Shown: one piece after another, positions 55,801-63,966 of the stretch
Position numbering within the stretch: position 1 is the stretch's first letter
How the letters are laid out: every line of letters begins with the position of its first letter
From: an uncultured Faecalibacterium sp.
GTDB taxonomy: Bacteria; Bacillota; Clostridia; Oscillospirales; Ruminococcaceae
Direction: 5' to 3'
Assembly (NCBI GenBank): GCA_934548045.1
Contig: CAKTEM010000005.1
Span: 1 to 64,000, forward strand
Length of the DNA: 64,000 bases
Program-made: the position numbers and the translations under genes
The notes under the pieces: generated by a model
What the model saw: the letters and a program-made list of their open reading frames with translations, nothing else
Databases searched by the model: none
What the model was told of the DNA's origin: nothing

Positions 55801-55894
55801 CGACCGCCTCCAGTTCCAGCTCGAGCGGTCGTTTACTTTTTGATTAACGATTGTCCGGAAGGGAGCTGACCCATTGCTAGGCAGCACCTTTTCT
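55793..55894 (-). ncRNA. Putative antitoxin antisense RNA, locus 3
   Basis: Near-identical to the locus 2 antisense RNA apart from the loop of the terminator hairpin (AGCTGGAACTGGA versus AGTTTGGTAGGCTGTA) and a few bases in the 5' part. It still has a perfect promoter and terminator although the toxin it faced is broken. It could act in trans on the locus 2 toxin mRNA. Confidence 0.6.
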
Positions 55895-55900
55895 ATATTT

Positions 55901-55929
55901 ATTATAGAGTCTCCCATGAAAAATGTCAA
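55901..55929 (-). promoter_or_regulatory. Promoter of antisense RNA, locus 3
   Basis: On the minus strand TTGACA and TATAAT are exactly 17 bases apart, as in locus 2. Confidence 0.8.
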
Positions 55930-55995
55930 GGGAGAGAAACACTCTAATATGCCGTCATGCAAACCACCCCATTACAGGTCGGCTGAATCAAAAGA

Positions 55996-56052
55996 TAAAA
56001 ACTGCCCCGTAAAGTCTCGCTGAAAATGCGACGCACTTTACGGGGCAGTCTT
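55996..56052 (-). terminator. Terminator of the NfeD-SPFH operon
   Basis: On the minus strand CTGCCCCGTAAAGT and ACTTTACGGGGCAG form a perfect 14-base stem around a 19-base loop, followed by TTTTTATC. Confidence 0.92.
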
Positions 56053-56080
56053 ACATTATAAAGAGGCTGCGATAAAGTAT

Positions 56081-56980
56081 TTACTCCTTCGGCTCGGTCA
56101 GCAGTTCCTTGATGCTGGGAACCACGCCGCCGAGGTTCTGGAGGTCGGAGGGGATGATGAGCTTGGTGGCCTTGCCGTTGGCGACCTTTGCCAGAGCCTC
56201 AAGGCTGCGCAGAGCGATGACCTTGTCGTTCGGCATCGCCTCGTTCAGGAGACGGATGGCGTCCGCGTTGGCCTTCTGGACGGCCAGAATCGCCTGTGCC
56301 TCGCCCTCAGCTTCGAGGATGCGCTGCTGCTTGACCGCGTCGGCACGGAGGATGGCAGCTTCCTTTTCGCCCTCAGCGGCGGTGATGGCAGCCTGCTTCT
56401 CGCCGTCGGCCTTCAGGATGACCGCGCGCTTCTCACGCTCGGCTTTCATCTGCTTCTCCATCGCTTCCTGGATCTCGCGCGGAGGAATGATGTTCTTGAC
56501 CTCGACACGGTTGACCTTGATGCCCCATTTGTCCGTTGCTTCGTCCAGAATGGCGGTGATCTTGCCGTTGATGACGTCACGGCTGGTCAGGGTGTGGTCG
56601 AGTTCCATCTCGCCGATGATGTTGCGCAGGGTGGTCGCCGACAGGCTCTCAATGGCCGCGATGGGCTGGTTGACGCCGTAGGTGTAGAGTTTGGCGTCCA
56701 TCACCTGAAAGAACACCACCGTGTCGATCTGCATCGTGACATTATCTCGGGTGATGACCGGCTGGGGAGGGAAGTCTGCGACCTGCTCTTTCAGGCTGAC
56801 TTTCTTCGCAACACGCTCCACGAACGGAATTTTGACGTGCAGGCCGGCCGTCCAGGTGGCAGAATAGCTGCCCAGACGCTCGATGACGTAGACCATCGAC
56901 TGCGGCACGATGACGATGTTGGTGATGACGATGAGCAGAACGACGATGACCAGCGCGAGGATGACAAAAAACATGACCAT
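56081..56980 (-). CDS. SPFH/stomatin-like membrane protein (QmcA type)
   Basis: A 299-residue membrane-anchored SPFH-domain protein thought to organise membrane microdomains and guide membrane proteases. Residues 1-25 are one membrane helix (FVILALVIVVLLIVITNIVIV). The SPFH domain (about 26-190) includes VPQSMVYVIERLG, GLHVKIPFVERVAKKVSLKEQ and RDVINGKITAILDEATDKWGI. A long coiled coil with alternating A/E/K (about 190-255) and a C-terminal helix follow. It lies 15 bases after the NfeD gene; NfeD and SPFH proteins commonly work as a pair. Confidence 0.94.
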   Translation of the reverse strand: MVMFFVILALVIVVLLIVITNIVIVPQSMVYVIERLGSYSATWTAGLHVKIPFVERVAKKVSLKEQVADFPPQPVITRDNVTMQIDTVVFFQVMDAKLYTYGVNQPIAAIESLSATTLRNIIGEMELDHTLTSRDVINGKITAILDEATDKWGIKVNRVEVKNIIPPREIQEAMEKQMKAEREKRAVILKADGEKQAAITAAEGEKEAAILRADAVKQQRILEAEGEAQAILAVQKANADAIRLLNEAMPNDKVIALRSLEALAKVANGKATKLIIPSDLQNLGGVVPSIKELLTEPKE

Positions 56981-56995
56981 GATGGTTCTCCTTTG

Positions 56996-57445
56996 TCAGT
57001 GGGTGGATGTTTCGGTCAGGATAGGCTCCACGATGAGCAGAGTGCTGTGAATTTCGCAGACCTTGCAGTGTTCGCCCGGTGCCAGCGAGTCGCCCGGCGT
57101 GGCACAGCGCGCGTTCCAGTCCACACCGTCCAGCCGGATCCGTCCGGTCGTCTCAGCGGAGACCGGGGTCAGGACGGTCGCTTCCCGGCCAAGGTTCCGG
57201 TCGCCGTTGGTGGCAGTGTGCCGTACCCGAAGCCGCTTTGCCAAGGGCCGGAAAGCCAGCAGGCTGAGGGTGCTTACGACGACGAAGACCACCGCCTGCA
57301 CCCGGAACGAGCTGGACAGCAGACAGCTGAGCAACGCCGTCGCGCTGCCGACGGCAAACCACACAGAGGTCATGTTGAAGGTCATGCCCTCCAGAAACAG
57401 GAACCCTACGGCTGCGATGAGCCAGAAGATGGGGTCGATCGACAT
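56996..57445 (-). CDS. NfeD-family membrane protein
   Basis: A 149-residue protein with three hydrophobic segments in the first 70 residues (FWLIAAVGFLFLEG, VWFAVGSATALLSCLL, VQAVVFVVVSTLSLLAF) and a C-terminal OB-fold-like soluble domain with the family motif LGREATVLTPVSAETTGRIRLDG near residue 87. It is the short NfeD form without a protease domain and pairs with the SPFH protein encoded next. ATG 57445 follows AAGGAGGGAG. Confidence 0.92.
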   Translation of the reverse strand: MSIDPIFWLIAAVGFLFLEGMTFNMTSVWFAVGSATALLSCLLSSSFRVQAVVFVVVSTLSLLAFRPLAKRLRVRHTATNGDRNLGREATVLTPVSAETTGRIRLDGVDWNARCATPGDSLAPGEHCKVCEIHSTLLIVEPILTETSTH

Positions 57446-57478
57446 CAAAACTCCCTCCTTTTCAATGGGTGTACCCTT

Positions 57479-57509
57479 ATTATAAGCCCGAAACAGGGGG
57501 ACAGGTCAA
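57479..57509 (-). promoter_or_regulatory. Promoter of the NfeD-SPFH operon
   Basis: On the minus strand TTGACC and TATAAT are separated by 19 bases, longer than the ideal spacing; about 30 bases before the NfeD start. Confidence 0.5.
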
Positions 57510-57556
57510 GAGATTTTTGATGAAGCGTTGCGCAGGCTACAAAACGCCGTATCAAA

Positions 57557-58654
57557 TCAGGTGCCGAAGTAGGAGAAGTGCATGTAATCGTGGTTGCCGG
57601 TGGTGGAAGGCGTGGTGTAACCAGCCCATGCGTCACCGCCCCACGACCAGCCGTGCGCCTCAAAGATGCGGACGACAGAGCCGTCCTCCGGGATGGAATA
57701 GACGCTCTGGCTGGGGTCCCAGAAGGAGCCGACCACGACATTGCCGTAACGGATCTGATAGTTCTCGTTGGCGTTGATGTCGATGGCACAGCCCGGGTTA
57801 TGCTCGCTGGAAGAGCTGTCGCCGCGCCAGCTGTAACCGCCCACGCTGTTGATGGGGAACTGCTCGGGGTCATTATAGATTTCAGTGAAGATCTGCACGA
57901 CCTCGTCCGCAAGGGCAGAGTTGATCCAGATAGTGGCAGTAGAGGACACCTTCTTGGTGCCGTTCATCTTCCAGACCGGGAAGGTGACCCGTACCATGTG
58001 TGCTGCGGCCTCATCCTTGGAAGAGTAGCCGTAAGCGGCATCCGCACTGCCGAAGACGCGCGCCCACTTGGCATCGTTCGCGCCGGGCAGGTTGAACCAG
58101 AAGCCCTCGTTCTGGAACTCCTCATAGGTCACCATATCCCAGTAATACCAACGGGAGAACTCGTTGTACAGCTGGTAGGAGCCGCTGACCGTCTGGATGG
58201 TCTGGGCGTTGCCGTCGCCCCAGTCGGCATCCGCAACAAGGCGGTCGCCGTCCATCCGGAGCAGCAGGTTGACGTAATCACCGGGGGTCGGCACTGACTG
58301 GATGTTGAAGAACCAGTGACTGCCGGTGCTGTCCTTGATGTAGATGTAGATGGGCTCCCGGATGACCGAAGCCGCAAGGGTGACCTCCTGCTCACCGCCT
58401 GCCGCCAGCGTGTAGCCGGTGATGAGCGGATTTGCGGTCTCGTAGGTGTCGCCCCAGTCGGTCGTGGTGGTCTTGGTGGACACGATGGAAGCTGTGATGT
58501 CACGGCCGGTCTGGTTGTACAGCCGGACCGGGATGGTGCGGACAAAGGGGAGAGACGGCGTGCCGGGTGTTGACGACTGACAGCCGGTCAGCAGCAGGCA
58601 GAACAGAAAAGCGGCGGCGAAGAAAACTTTGAAACGTCCTGTTGTTTTGTTCAT
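57557..58654 (-). CDS. M15-family D-alanyl-D-alanine carboxypeptidase-like lipoprotein
   Basis: A 365-residue exported lipoprotein. Residues 1-25 are a signal peptide with lipobox LLTGC. A beta-rich middle part (about 40-150) has no assigned family. The C-terminal domain carries the M15 zinc pattern: SEHNPGCAIDINANENY (His and Asp ligands, about residue 278) and NHDYMHFSYFG at the end (the third ligand, His near 360), with HGWSWGGDAW between them. It probably trims peptidoglycan peptides at the cell surface. ATG 58654 follows GGAGGACATC. It starts 17 bases after the GH13 gene and shares its transcript. Confidence 0.87.
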   Translation of the reverse strand: MNKTTGRFKVFFAAAFLFCLLLTGCQSSTPGTPSLPFVRTIPVRLYNQTGRDITASIVSTKTTTTDWGDTYETANPLITGYTLAAGGEQEVTLAASVIREPIYIYIKDSTGSHWFFNIQSVPTPGDYVNLLLRMDGDRLVADADWGDGNAQTIQTVSGSYQLYNEFSRWYYWDMVTYEEFQNEGFWFNLPGANDAKWARVFGSADAAYGYSSKDEAAAHMVRVTFPVWKMNGTKKVSSTATIWINSALADEVVQIFTEIYNDPEQFPINSVGGYSWRGDSSSSEHNPGCAIDINANENYQIRYGNVVVGSFWDPSQSVYSIPEDGSVVRIFEAHGWSWGGDAWAGYTTPSTTGNHDYMHFSYFGT

Positions 58655-58671
58655 GATGTCCTCCTGTACGA

Positions 58672-60531
58672 TCAAATATAATCGTAATAACTATGATTCG
58701 GGTTATGTCCCACCTCCTCGACAACGATGGTAAAGCCCATCGGGTTCACTTCGGTATGTTTGCCGCTTGCCAGCGGTTCGACGATGATGTGTTCCGTGCG
58801 GTTGACGATGACTTCTGCCGTCTCAAAGTTGCCCACGCGCTGATAATGCAGCACGCCGCCCTCGGCGCGCAGGATGCGCAGTTCGCCGGTGGTAAAAGCT
58901 TCGCAGCTGTGGCGGAGTGCCGCCAGCTGTGCCAGCACCGGGCGAAGACGCTCCTCGTGGGTATCCCAGCGGTAGAATGCGCGGTTGAACGGGTCACGGT
59001 AGCCCTGCATCCCGATCTCGTCGCCATAGTACAGGCAGGGAACACCGGGCAGGGTGTAGATGATGGCGTATGCCATTTTCAGCTTGAGCAGACCCTCTTC
59101 GTAGGCGTCGCCGGTCACACAGCGTCCGCTCTGCCACTCCCGGCCGCGTCCATTGGCCGGTTCGTCAGCGATGACGGTCAGTGCGCGCTCGGTGTCGTGG
59201 GTGGAGAGGAAGTTCAGCGCGGTGTTCAGGGCCGGTGCAGGGTAATGCTCGCAGATCTGCATGATCTCTTCGGATGCCTGCTCTGCGGACTTGCCCTTGA
59301 CGAAATCCAGCACGGCGTTCTTGAACGGGTAGTTCATCACGCTGTCCAGACCCTTGCCCAGCAGGTAGCTGCGGCGGTGGCCGAAGCCGAACTTGGTGGT
59401 CGCGTCCTCCCAGACCTCGCCCAGCAGGAACTTGTCCGGGCCGACACGCTTGACGGCGGTGCGGATCTTCTCAATGAAGCTGTCGGGCAGCTCGTCGGCG
59501 ACATCCAGACGGAAACCGGCCGCGCCACGGCGGAGCCATGTGTCGATGACACCGCCCTCACCCGTGATGAAATCAACGTAGGAAGGCGTTTCCTCGTTGA
59601 CCTCGGGCAGGGTCTCGAATCCCCACCAGCTGCGGTATCCGCCCTTGAACTGAGGGCCGAACTCGTACCAGCTGCGGTAAGGGGAATTCAGGTCGCGGTA
59701 AGCACCGTTGTTGTCACCATACCGGCCCTCCCGGTTGAAGTATTTGCTGTCCGAACCGGTGTGGCTGAATACGCCGTCCAGCACGATGCCGATGCCGTAC
59801 TTCTTGGCCTCCTTGCAGAGGGTCTCGAAGTCCTCGTTGGTACCCAGCAGAGGATCAACGTTGAGGTAGTCGGCGGTGTTGTACCGGTGGTTGGAATGTG
59901 CCTCAAAGATGGGGTTCAGGTAGAGATAGTCCACGCCCATCTTGTGCAGATAGGGCAGCTTGTACTGGATACCCTTCAGGTCTCCGCCGAAGTAGTCCTC
60001 GTTCAGGTGGCCGCCCGTCTCGTTGGGCTGCCAGAAGGGCTCCGCGTGCTTGTCGGCCTGATACAGCCGGTCGGGGAAGGGCATGGGCTTGTTCTCGATG
60101 CCCTCGCAGAAGCGGTCGGGGAAGATCTGATAGAACACCTTGCCCTTGATGTTGGCCGGTGTCTGGAAGCTGGGGTCGTAGACCGTCAGCTGCCAGCTCT
60201 GGCCGTCCTGCCAGCTGAGGACGCCGCAGTTGTCCGGGCCGCGCACGATGCGGCGGAAGTCGGTGTAGAGGTCAAAGTAATAGAAGTATAAGCCCACATC
60301 GCCCAGCGTCAGCTCGATGGAAAAATGGTTCTGGTTGGGGGTCTGGCCCTTAAAGTTCATCCGGTAATGCACCGGTACGTCATATTTGCCCTCTTTCTGG
60401 ATGACGAGATGGGGGTCCACATAGCCCATCGACTCCGGGATGCAGAGGGAGAACTTGACCGTCTCACCGGCACGGATGGCACCGAAGGGCTGCTTGAAGC
60501 TGGGGTCGTAACTATTGAACAGACAAGACAA
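58672..60531 (-). CDS. GH13 alpha-amylase/neopullulanase-type glycosidase
   Basis: A 619-residue cytoplasmic glycoside hydrolase for alpha-glucans, next to glycogen phosphorylase. An N-terminal beta domain (about 1-120) precedes the TIM barrel. The GH13 catalytic residues are in GFRLDVADE (nucleophile D343), LLGEVWEDA (acid E372) and FLSTHDTER (D446). VFYQIFPDRF near 133 and DGVFSHTG near 255 are further family boxes. I start at TTG 60531, with AAAGGA upstream. The alternative start at 60576 lies inside the terminator hairpin of the upstream gene, so translation from there is unlikely. No signal peptide is seen. The substrate is most likely maltodextrin or glycogen. Confidence 0.9.
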   Translation of the reverse strand: MSCLFNSYDPSFKQPFGAIRAGETVKFSLCIPESMGYVDPHLVIQKEGKYDVPVHYRMNFKGQTPNQNHFSIELTLGDVGLYFYYFDLYTDFRRIVRGPDNCGVLSWQDGQSWQLTVYDPSFQTPANIKGKVFYQIFPDRFCEGIENKPMPFPDRLYQADKHAEPFWQPNETGGHLNEDYFGGDLKGIQYKLPYLHKMGVDYLYLNPIFEAHSNHRYNTADYLNVDPLLGTNEDFETLCKEAKKYGIGIVLDGVFSHTGSDSKYFNREGRYGDNNGAYRDLNSPYRSWYEFGPQFKGGYRSWWGFETLPEVNEETPSYVDFITGEGGVIDTWLRRGAAGFRLDVADELPDSFIEKIRTAVKRVGPDKFLLGEVWEDATTKFGFGHRRSYLLGKGLDSVMNYPFKNAVLDFVKGKSAEQASEEIMQICEHYPAPALNTALNFLSTHDTERALTVIADEPANGRGREWQSGRCVTGDAYEEGLLKLKMAYAIIYTLPGVPCLYYGDEIGMQGYRDPFNRAFYRWDTHEERLRPVLAQLAALRHSCEAFTTGELRILRAEGGVLHYQRVGNFETAEVIVNRTEHIIVEPLASGKHTEVNPMGFTIVVEEVGHNPNHSYYDYI

Positions 60532-60550
60532 GTTGGGTCGTTCCTTTCTT

Positions 60551-60585
60551 AAAAAAGGGGCAGTTGCATCGTACACAACAGCCCC
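60551..60585 (-). terminator. Terminator of glgP
   Basis: On the minus strand GGGGCTGTTG and CAACTGCCCC form a stem with one T-T mismatch and a nine-base loop, followed by TTTTTTA. Confidence 0.8.
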
Positions 60586-60606
60586 TTCGATGTTAAATAT
60601 TAAAGA

Positions 60607-63015
60607 TTACTTGTTGCTGCCGGGAACGACGGGTGCGTACCAGATATCGCGAGCGTAATCCAGAACAGCACGGTCTGCGCTGAAGATGCCGCTGTTTGCG
60701 ATGTTCTTCAGGCTCATCTGTGCCCACTTCTCACGGTCAGCATACAGACGCTGCAGGTCGGCCTGTGCGCGGCGGTAATCCTTGAAGTCTGCCATGACCA
60801 TGTACGGGTCGCTGGTGCGCAGGTTCTCAGTGACCTCGTGGAAGTTCTCGCCGTTCCAGCCGCGCTCCAGGAAGTTCAGAGCAGCGTTTGCAACGTCGTC
60901 GCCCATGATGAAGGCGTTGGGATGATAACCGACCTGCTTCAGGTTGTTGACTTCCGGAGTCAGCATACCGAAGATCAGCTCGTTCTCCTTGCCGGCTGCG
61001 TCTGCGATCTCGACGTTTGCGCCGTCCAGAGTACCCAGCGTGATAGCACCGTTCAGCATGAACTTCATGTTGCCGGTACCGGAAGCCTCGGTGCCTGCCA
61101 GAGAGATCTGCTCGGAGACTTCAGCCGCCGGCATCAGATGCTCGCTCAGGGAGACGCAGTACTCTTCCAGATAGACGATACGCAGCTTGTCGCGGACAGC
61201 CGGGTCATTGTTGATGAGGTCGCCCAGCTTGCAGATCATGCGGATCATCTGCTTTGCCATGTAGTAGCCGGGAGCAGCCTTTGCGCCGAAGATGTAGGTC
61301 TTCGGGATGAAGTCGGCATTGGGATTCTCCTTCAGGTACAGGTACTGAGCCGCGATGTTCAGCGCGTTCAGGTGCTGACGCTTGTACTCGTGCATACGCT
61401 TGACCTGGCAGTCGAAGATGGAGTTCGGGTCGATGACCTGACCGGTGCTCTTGGACAGGTAGTTTGCAAAGTTCTTTTTGTTGTCCAGCTTGATGTCGTT
61501 CAGCTTCTTCAGGATGGTCTTGTCCTCAGCATACTTGTTCAGCTTGCTCAGGTCGGAAGCATCGTGCTTGTAGCCGTCGCCGATGGTCTCGTCCAGCAGC
61601 TTGCACAGCTCGGGGTTGGAAGCCAGCAGCCAGCGGCGGTATGCGATGCCGTTGGTGACGTTCTTGAAGGCCTTGGGCTTGAACAGGTAGTAATCGTGGA
61701 AGACGCTCTCCTTGATGATCTCGCTGTGCAGCTTGGAGACGCCGTTGATGCTGTTTGCGGTGTAAGCGCAGATGTTTGCCATGCGCACCTGATTGTCGCC
61801 GATCAGTGCCATGTAGTCGATCTTGCCCTGATCGCCGGGGAAGACCTTCTCCAGCTCAGCGCGAGCGCGGCGGTCCATCTCGACCACGATCTGATAGATA
61901 CGGGGCAGGGTCATCTTGAAGATATCGACGTTCCACTTCTCCAGAGCCTCGGCCATGACGGTGTGGTTGGTGTAGGAGAAGACCTTCTGGCAGATGCCGA
62001 ATGCCTTATCCCAATCGAAGCCGCACTCGTCCAGCAGGATGCGCATCATCTCGGGGATGGCGAGGGTCGGGTGGGTGTCGTTCAGCTGGATCGCGACCTT
62101 GTCGGGCAGGTTCTCCAGCGTTGCGTAGCTGGACAGGTGGTTCTGCACGATGTCGCCGATGGATGCAGCAGACAGGAAATACTGCTGACGCAGGCGCAGG
62201 ATCTTGCCCTCAACGTGGTTGTCGTTGGGGTACAGGACCTTGGAGATCAGCTCCGCGTTGGCGTTCTTGCTCATCGCGGTGTTATAGTTACCCAGAGAGA
62301 AGCTGGACATATCGAAGTCCGGAGCCTTTGCCTGCCACAGGCGCAGCTTTGCAACGCCCTGTCCGTCGTAGCCCTGAACATACATATCGGAAGGAACAGC
62401 CATGACGCTGTTGTAGTTGGTGTGCTGGATGTAATGGAAGCCATTGTCCCAGTTCTCGTGGATCTCGCCGTCAAAGCGGACTTCCACAGCCTGATCCGGG
62501 TGGCTCTTCAGCCAGACCTGACCGCCGGGCAGCCAGTTGTCAGCGCGCTCCTGCTGCCAGCCGTCGACGATCTTCTGCTTGAAGATGCCGTACTCGTACA
62601 GGATGGAGTAGCCGGTGCCGCAGACGCCGGTGGTAGCCATGCCGTCCAGATAGCAGGCAGCCAGACGGCCCAGACCGCCGTTGCCCAGACCTGCGTCCGG
62701 CTCTTCCTCATAGATGCCCTCGATGTTGATGTCAGCATCGGCCAGCACCTTCTGGGCGACATCGTTCAGGCCCAGATTGAACAGGCTCACTTTCAGGCTA
62801 CGGCCCATCAGGAACTCCATGCAGAGGTAATAGACCTGCTTGGTGCCAGTGCCGATGGCCTTGGACTGGAACTTCTTGTGGTTCTCGCTCATCATCTGGC
62901 GGCAGATCAGTGCCAAAGCACGGTAGATCTGCTGCTGGGAAGCAACGTTCAGGTCAACGCCATACTCGCTGGTCAGCTTGTCCTGAAGAATTTTTGCAAA
63001 TTCCTTCGTAGTCAT
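60607..63015 (-). CDS. glgP: Glycogen/maltodextrin phosphorylase
   Basis: Releases glucose 1-phosphate from alpha-1,4-glucans. The 802 residues show the family pattern: YYLCMEFLMGRSL near residue 62, EPDAGLGNGGLGRLAACYLDGMAT near 105, QLNDTHPTLAIPEMMRIL near 314, NVTNGIAYRRWL near 448, and the PLP lysine in EASGTGNMKFMLNGA near 640 (K in TGNMKF). The size and PLP site agree with GlgP-type enzymes. GAAGGAG-like AATAAGGAG precedes the ATG. The downstream GH13 enzyme would debranch or hydrolyse limit dextrins, so the two form a glycogen breakdown set with a terminator between them. Confidence 0.97.
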   Translation of the reverse strand: MTTKEFAKILQDKLTSEYGVDLNVASQQQIYRALALICRQMMSENHKKFQSKAIGTGTKQVYYLCMEFLMGRSLKVSLFNLGLNDVAQKVLADADINIEGIYEEEPDAGLGNGGLGRLAACYLDGMATTGVCGTGYSILYEYGIFKQKIVDGWQQERADNWLPGGQVWLKSHPDQAVEVRFDGEIHENWDNGFHYIQHTNYNSVMAVPSDMYVQGYDGQGVAKLRLWQAKAPDFDMSSFSLGNYNTAMSKNANAELISKVLYPNDNHVEGKILRLRQQYFLSAASIGDIVQNHLSSYATLENLPDKVAIQLNDTHPTLAIPEMMRILLDECGFDWDKAFGICQKVFSYTNHTVMAEALEKWNVDIFKMTLPRIYQIVVEMDRRARAELEKVFPGDQGKIDYMALIGDNQVRMANICAYTANSINGVSKLHSEIIKESVFHDYYLFKPKAFKNVTNGIAYRRWLLASNPELCKLLDETIGDGYKHDASDLSKLNKYAEDKTILKKLNDIKLDNKKNFANYLSKSTGQVIDPNSIFDCQVKRMHEYKRQHLNALNIAAQYLYLKENPNADFIPKTYIFGAKAAPGYYMAKQMIRMICKLGDLINNDPAVRDKLRIVYLEEYCVSLSEHLMPAAEVSEQISLAGTEASGTGNMKFMLNGAITLGTLDGANVEIADAAGKENELIFGMLTPEVNNLKQVGYHPNAFIMGDDVANAALNFLERGWNGENFHEVTENLRTSDPYMVMADFKDYRRAQADLQRLYADREKWAQMSLKNIANSGIFSADRAVLDYARDIWYAPVVPGSNK

Positions 63016-63122
63016 AATTGAACTCCTTATTCCGCATTACGCGCATGTAATTATAAGTTCTTGCGGCGGCAAGGCCCGTCTCCTCTATATCGTTCGGTGG
63101 CCTATCACACAACAACGCCATT

Positions 63123-63151
63123 ATTATAGTCTGTTTCAAGCACGATTGCAA
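63123..63151 (-). promoter_or_regulatory. Promoter of glgP
   Basis: On the minus strand TTGCAA and TATAAT are separated by 17 bases, about 100 bases before the glgP start. Confidence 0.8.
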
Positions 63152-63255
63152 GAAAAAGACCCCATTTTTGCCGTTACTACCATTTTTATGGTTGAGTTTC
63201 TGACAAATCTACCAAAAATTCAAAAATAGCACTTTTTCTCGAGGACTATTTATAT

Positions 63256-63495
63256 TATAATAAGAGTTGGTGGAGCAGCCGTTTGCGCCCGGAACACGCC
63301 AAAAGGCCGGGTAATTCGGCAGGAAACTCTATACAACACGTTTCCGACATGCAAAAGCCGCCGCCGGCACGCCGCGTACAGCCGGGTTTGTGGGAGAAAA
63401 ACGCCGGAAAACGGCACAGCTTCCCGGAAATACCGGCGCGAGTTTCAGCCGCTGGGCGGAATTGCGATGCGAATGAGGATAAAAGTGAGGACAGA
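63256..63495 (+). other. GC-rich structured leader upstream of zapA
   Basis: After an AT-rich promoter-like stretch with TATAAT at 63256-63261 (a weak -35, TTTTTC), about 230 bases of GC-rich sequence precede the zapA start. It contains long-range complementarity (AATTC at about 63315 with GAATT at about 63459; GGAAACTC at 63322-63329 with GAGTTTC at 63442-63448) and several small hairpins (CCGG-AAAA-CGG, CCGGCACGCCGCGTACAGCCGG). The reading frame is open but has no ribosome binding site. It could be a structured leader or a separate small RNA; I could not match it to RNase P RNA, 6S RNA or SRP RNA. Confidence 0.35.
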
Positions 63496-63966
63496 ATGGT
63501 AAACAAAGTGAGAGTGACCATCGCAGGCGCGCCGTATGCCATCGCTACGACCGACTCCGAATCTTATATCACCTCTCTGGCAAAAAAGCTGGATGAGGAT
63601 ATCACCAAGCTGCTGGACGACAACGCGAACCTTTCGGTGACGAAGGCCGCTGTCTTCTGCGCGATGGACTATCTGGACGAATACCGCAAGAGCGCGGGCA
63701 GCGCGGAGAACATGCGCAGCCAGATACAAGACTACATCGCCGACGCAGCACGGGCGAAAATTTCCGAAGACAAGACGAAAACTGAAAACGAGACCCTCAA
63801 GCGCGAGAACGCTGCCCTCCGGGAGCAGCTGGCCCGGATGAAGGCAAAGGAAGCCGCCAAAGAGATGAAGGAAAAGGCGGAAGAATCGGCCAAGGCCGCC
63901 GACGTGCCGCAGGAGCAGGAAGAAAACGAGAGCGAGACCGCAGGAGAAAACAATGTCGAAAATTGA
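63496..63966 (+). CDS. zapA: Cell-division protein ZapA
   Basis: A 156-residue FtsZ-ring stabiliser. Residues 1-80 are the ZapA domain (KVRVTIAGAPYAIATTDSES and LAKKLDEDITKLLDDNANLS). Residues 85-140 are a long coiled coil (DKTKTENETLKRENAALREQL), and the tail is acidic and Glu/Asn-rich. The ATG 63496 has GTGAGGACAG upstream. The open frame extends far upstream through the structured leader but shows no family match there. It overlaps the next gene by 14 bases. Confidence 0.9.
   Translation: MVNKVRVTIAGAPYAIATTDSESYITSLAKKLDEDITKLLDDNANLSVTKAAVFCAMDYLDEYRKSAGSAENMRSQIQDYIADAARAKISEDKTKTENETLKRENAALREQLARMKAKEAAKEMKEKAEESAKAADVPQEQEENESETAGENNVEN

Noticed and set aside
60838..63021. A 727-codon open frame on the plus strand
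   Set aside because: Antisense to glgP and low-complexity in composition (Val, Asp, Leu), typical of a shadow of a GC-rich gene.
63256..63495. RNase P RNA, 6S RNA or SRP RNA upstream of zapA
   Set aside because: Fragments such as AGGAAACTC recall RNase P, but the other universally conserved blocks are absent.
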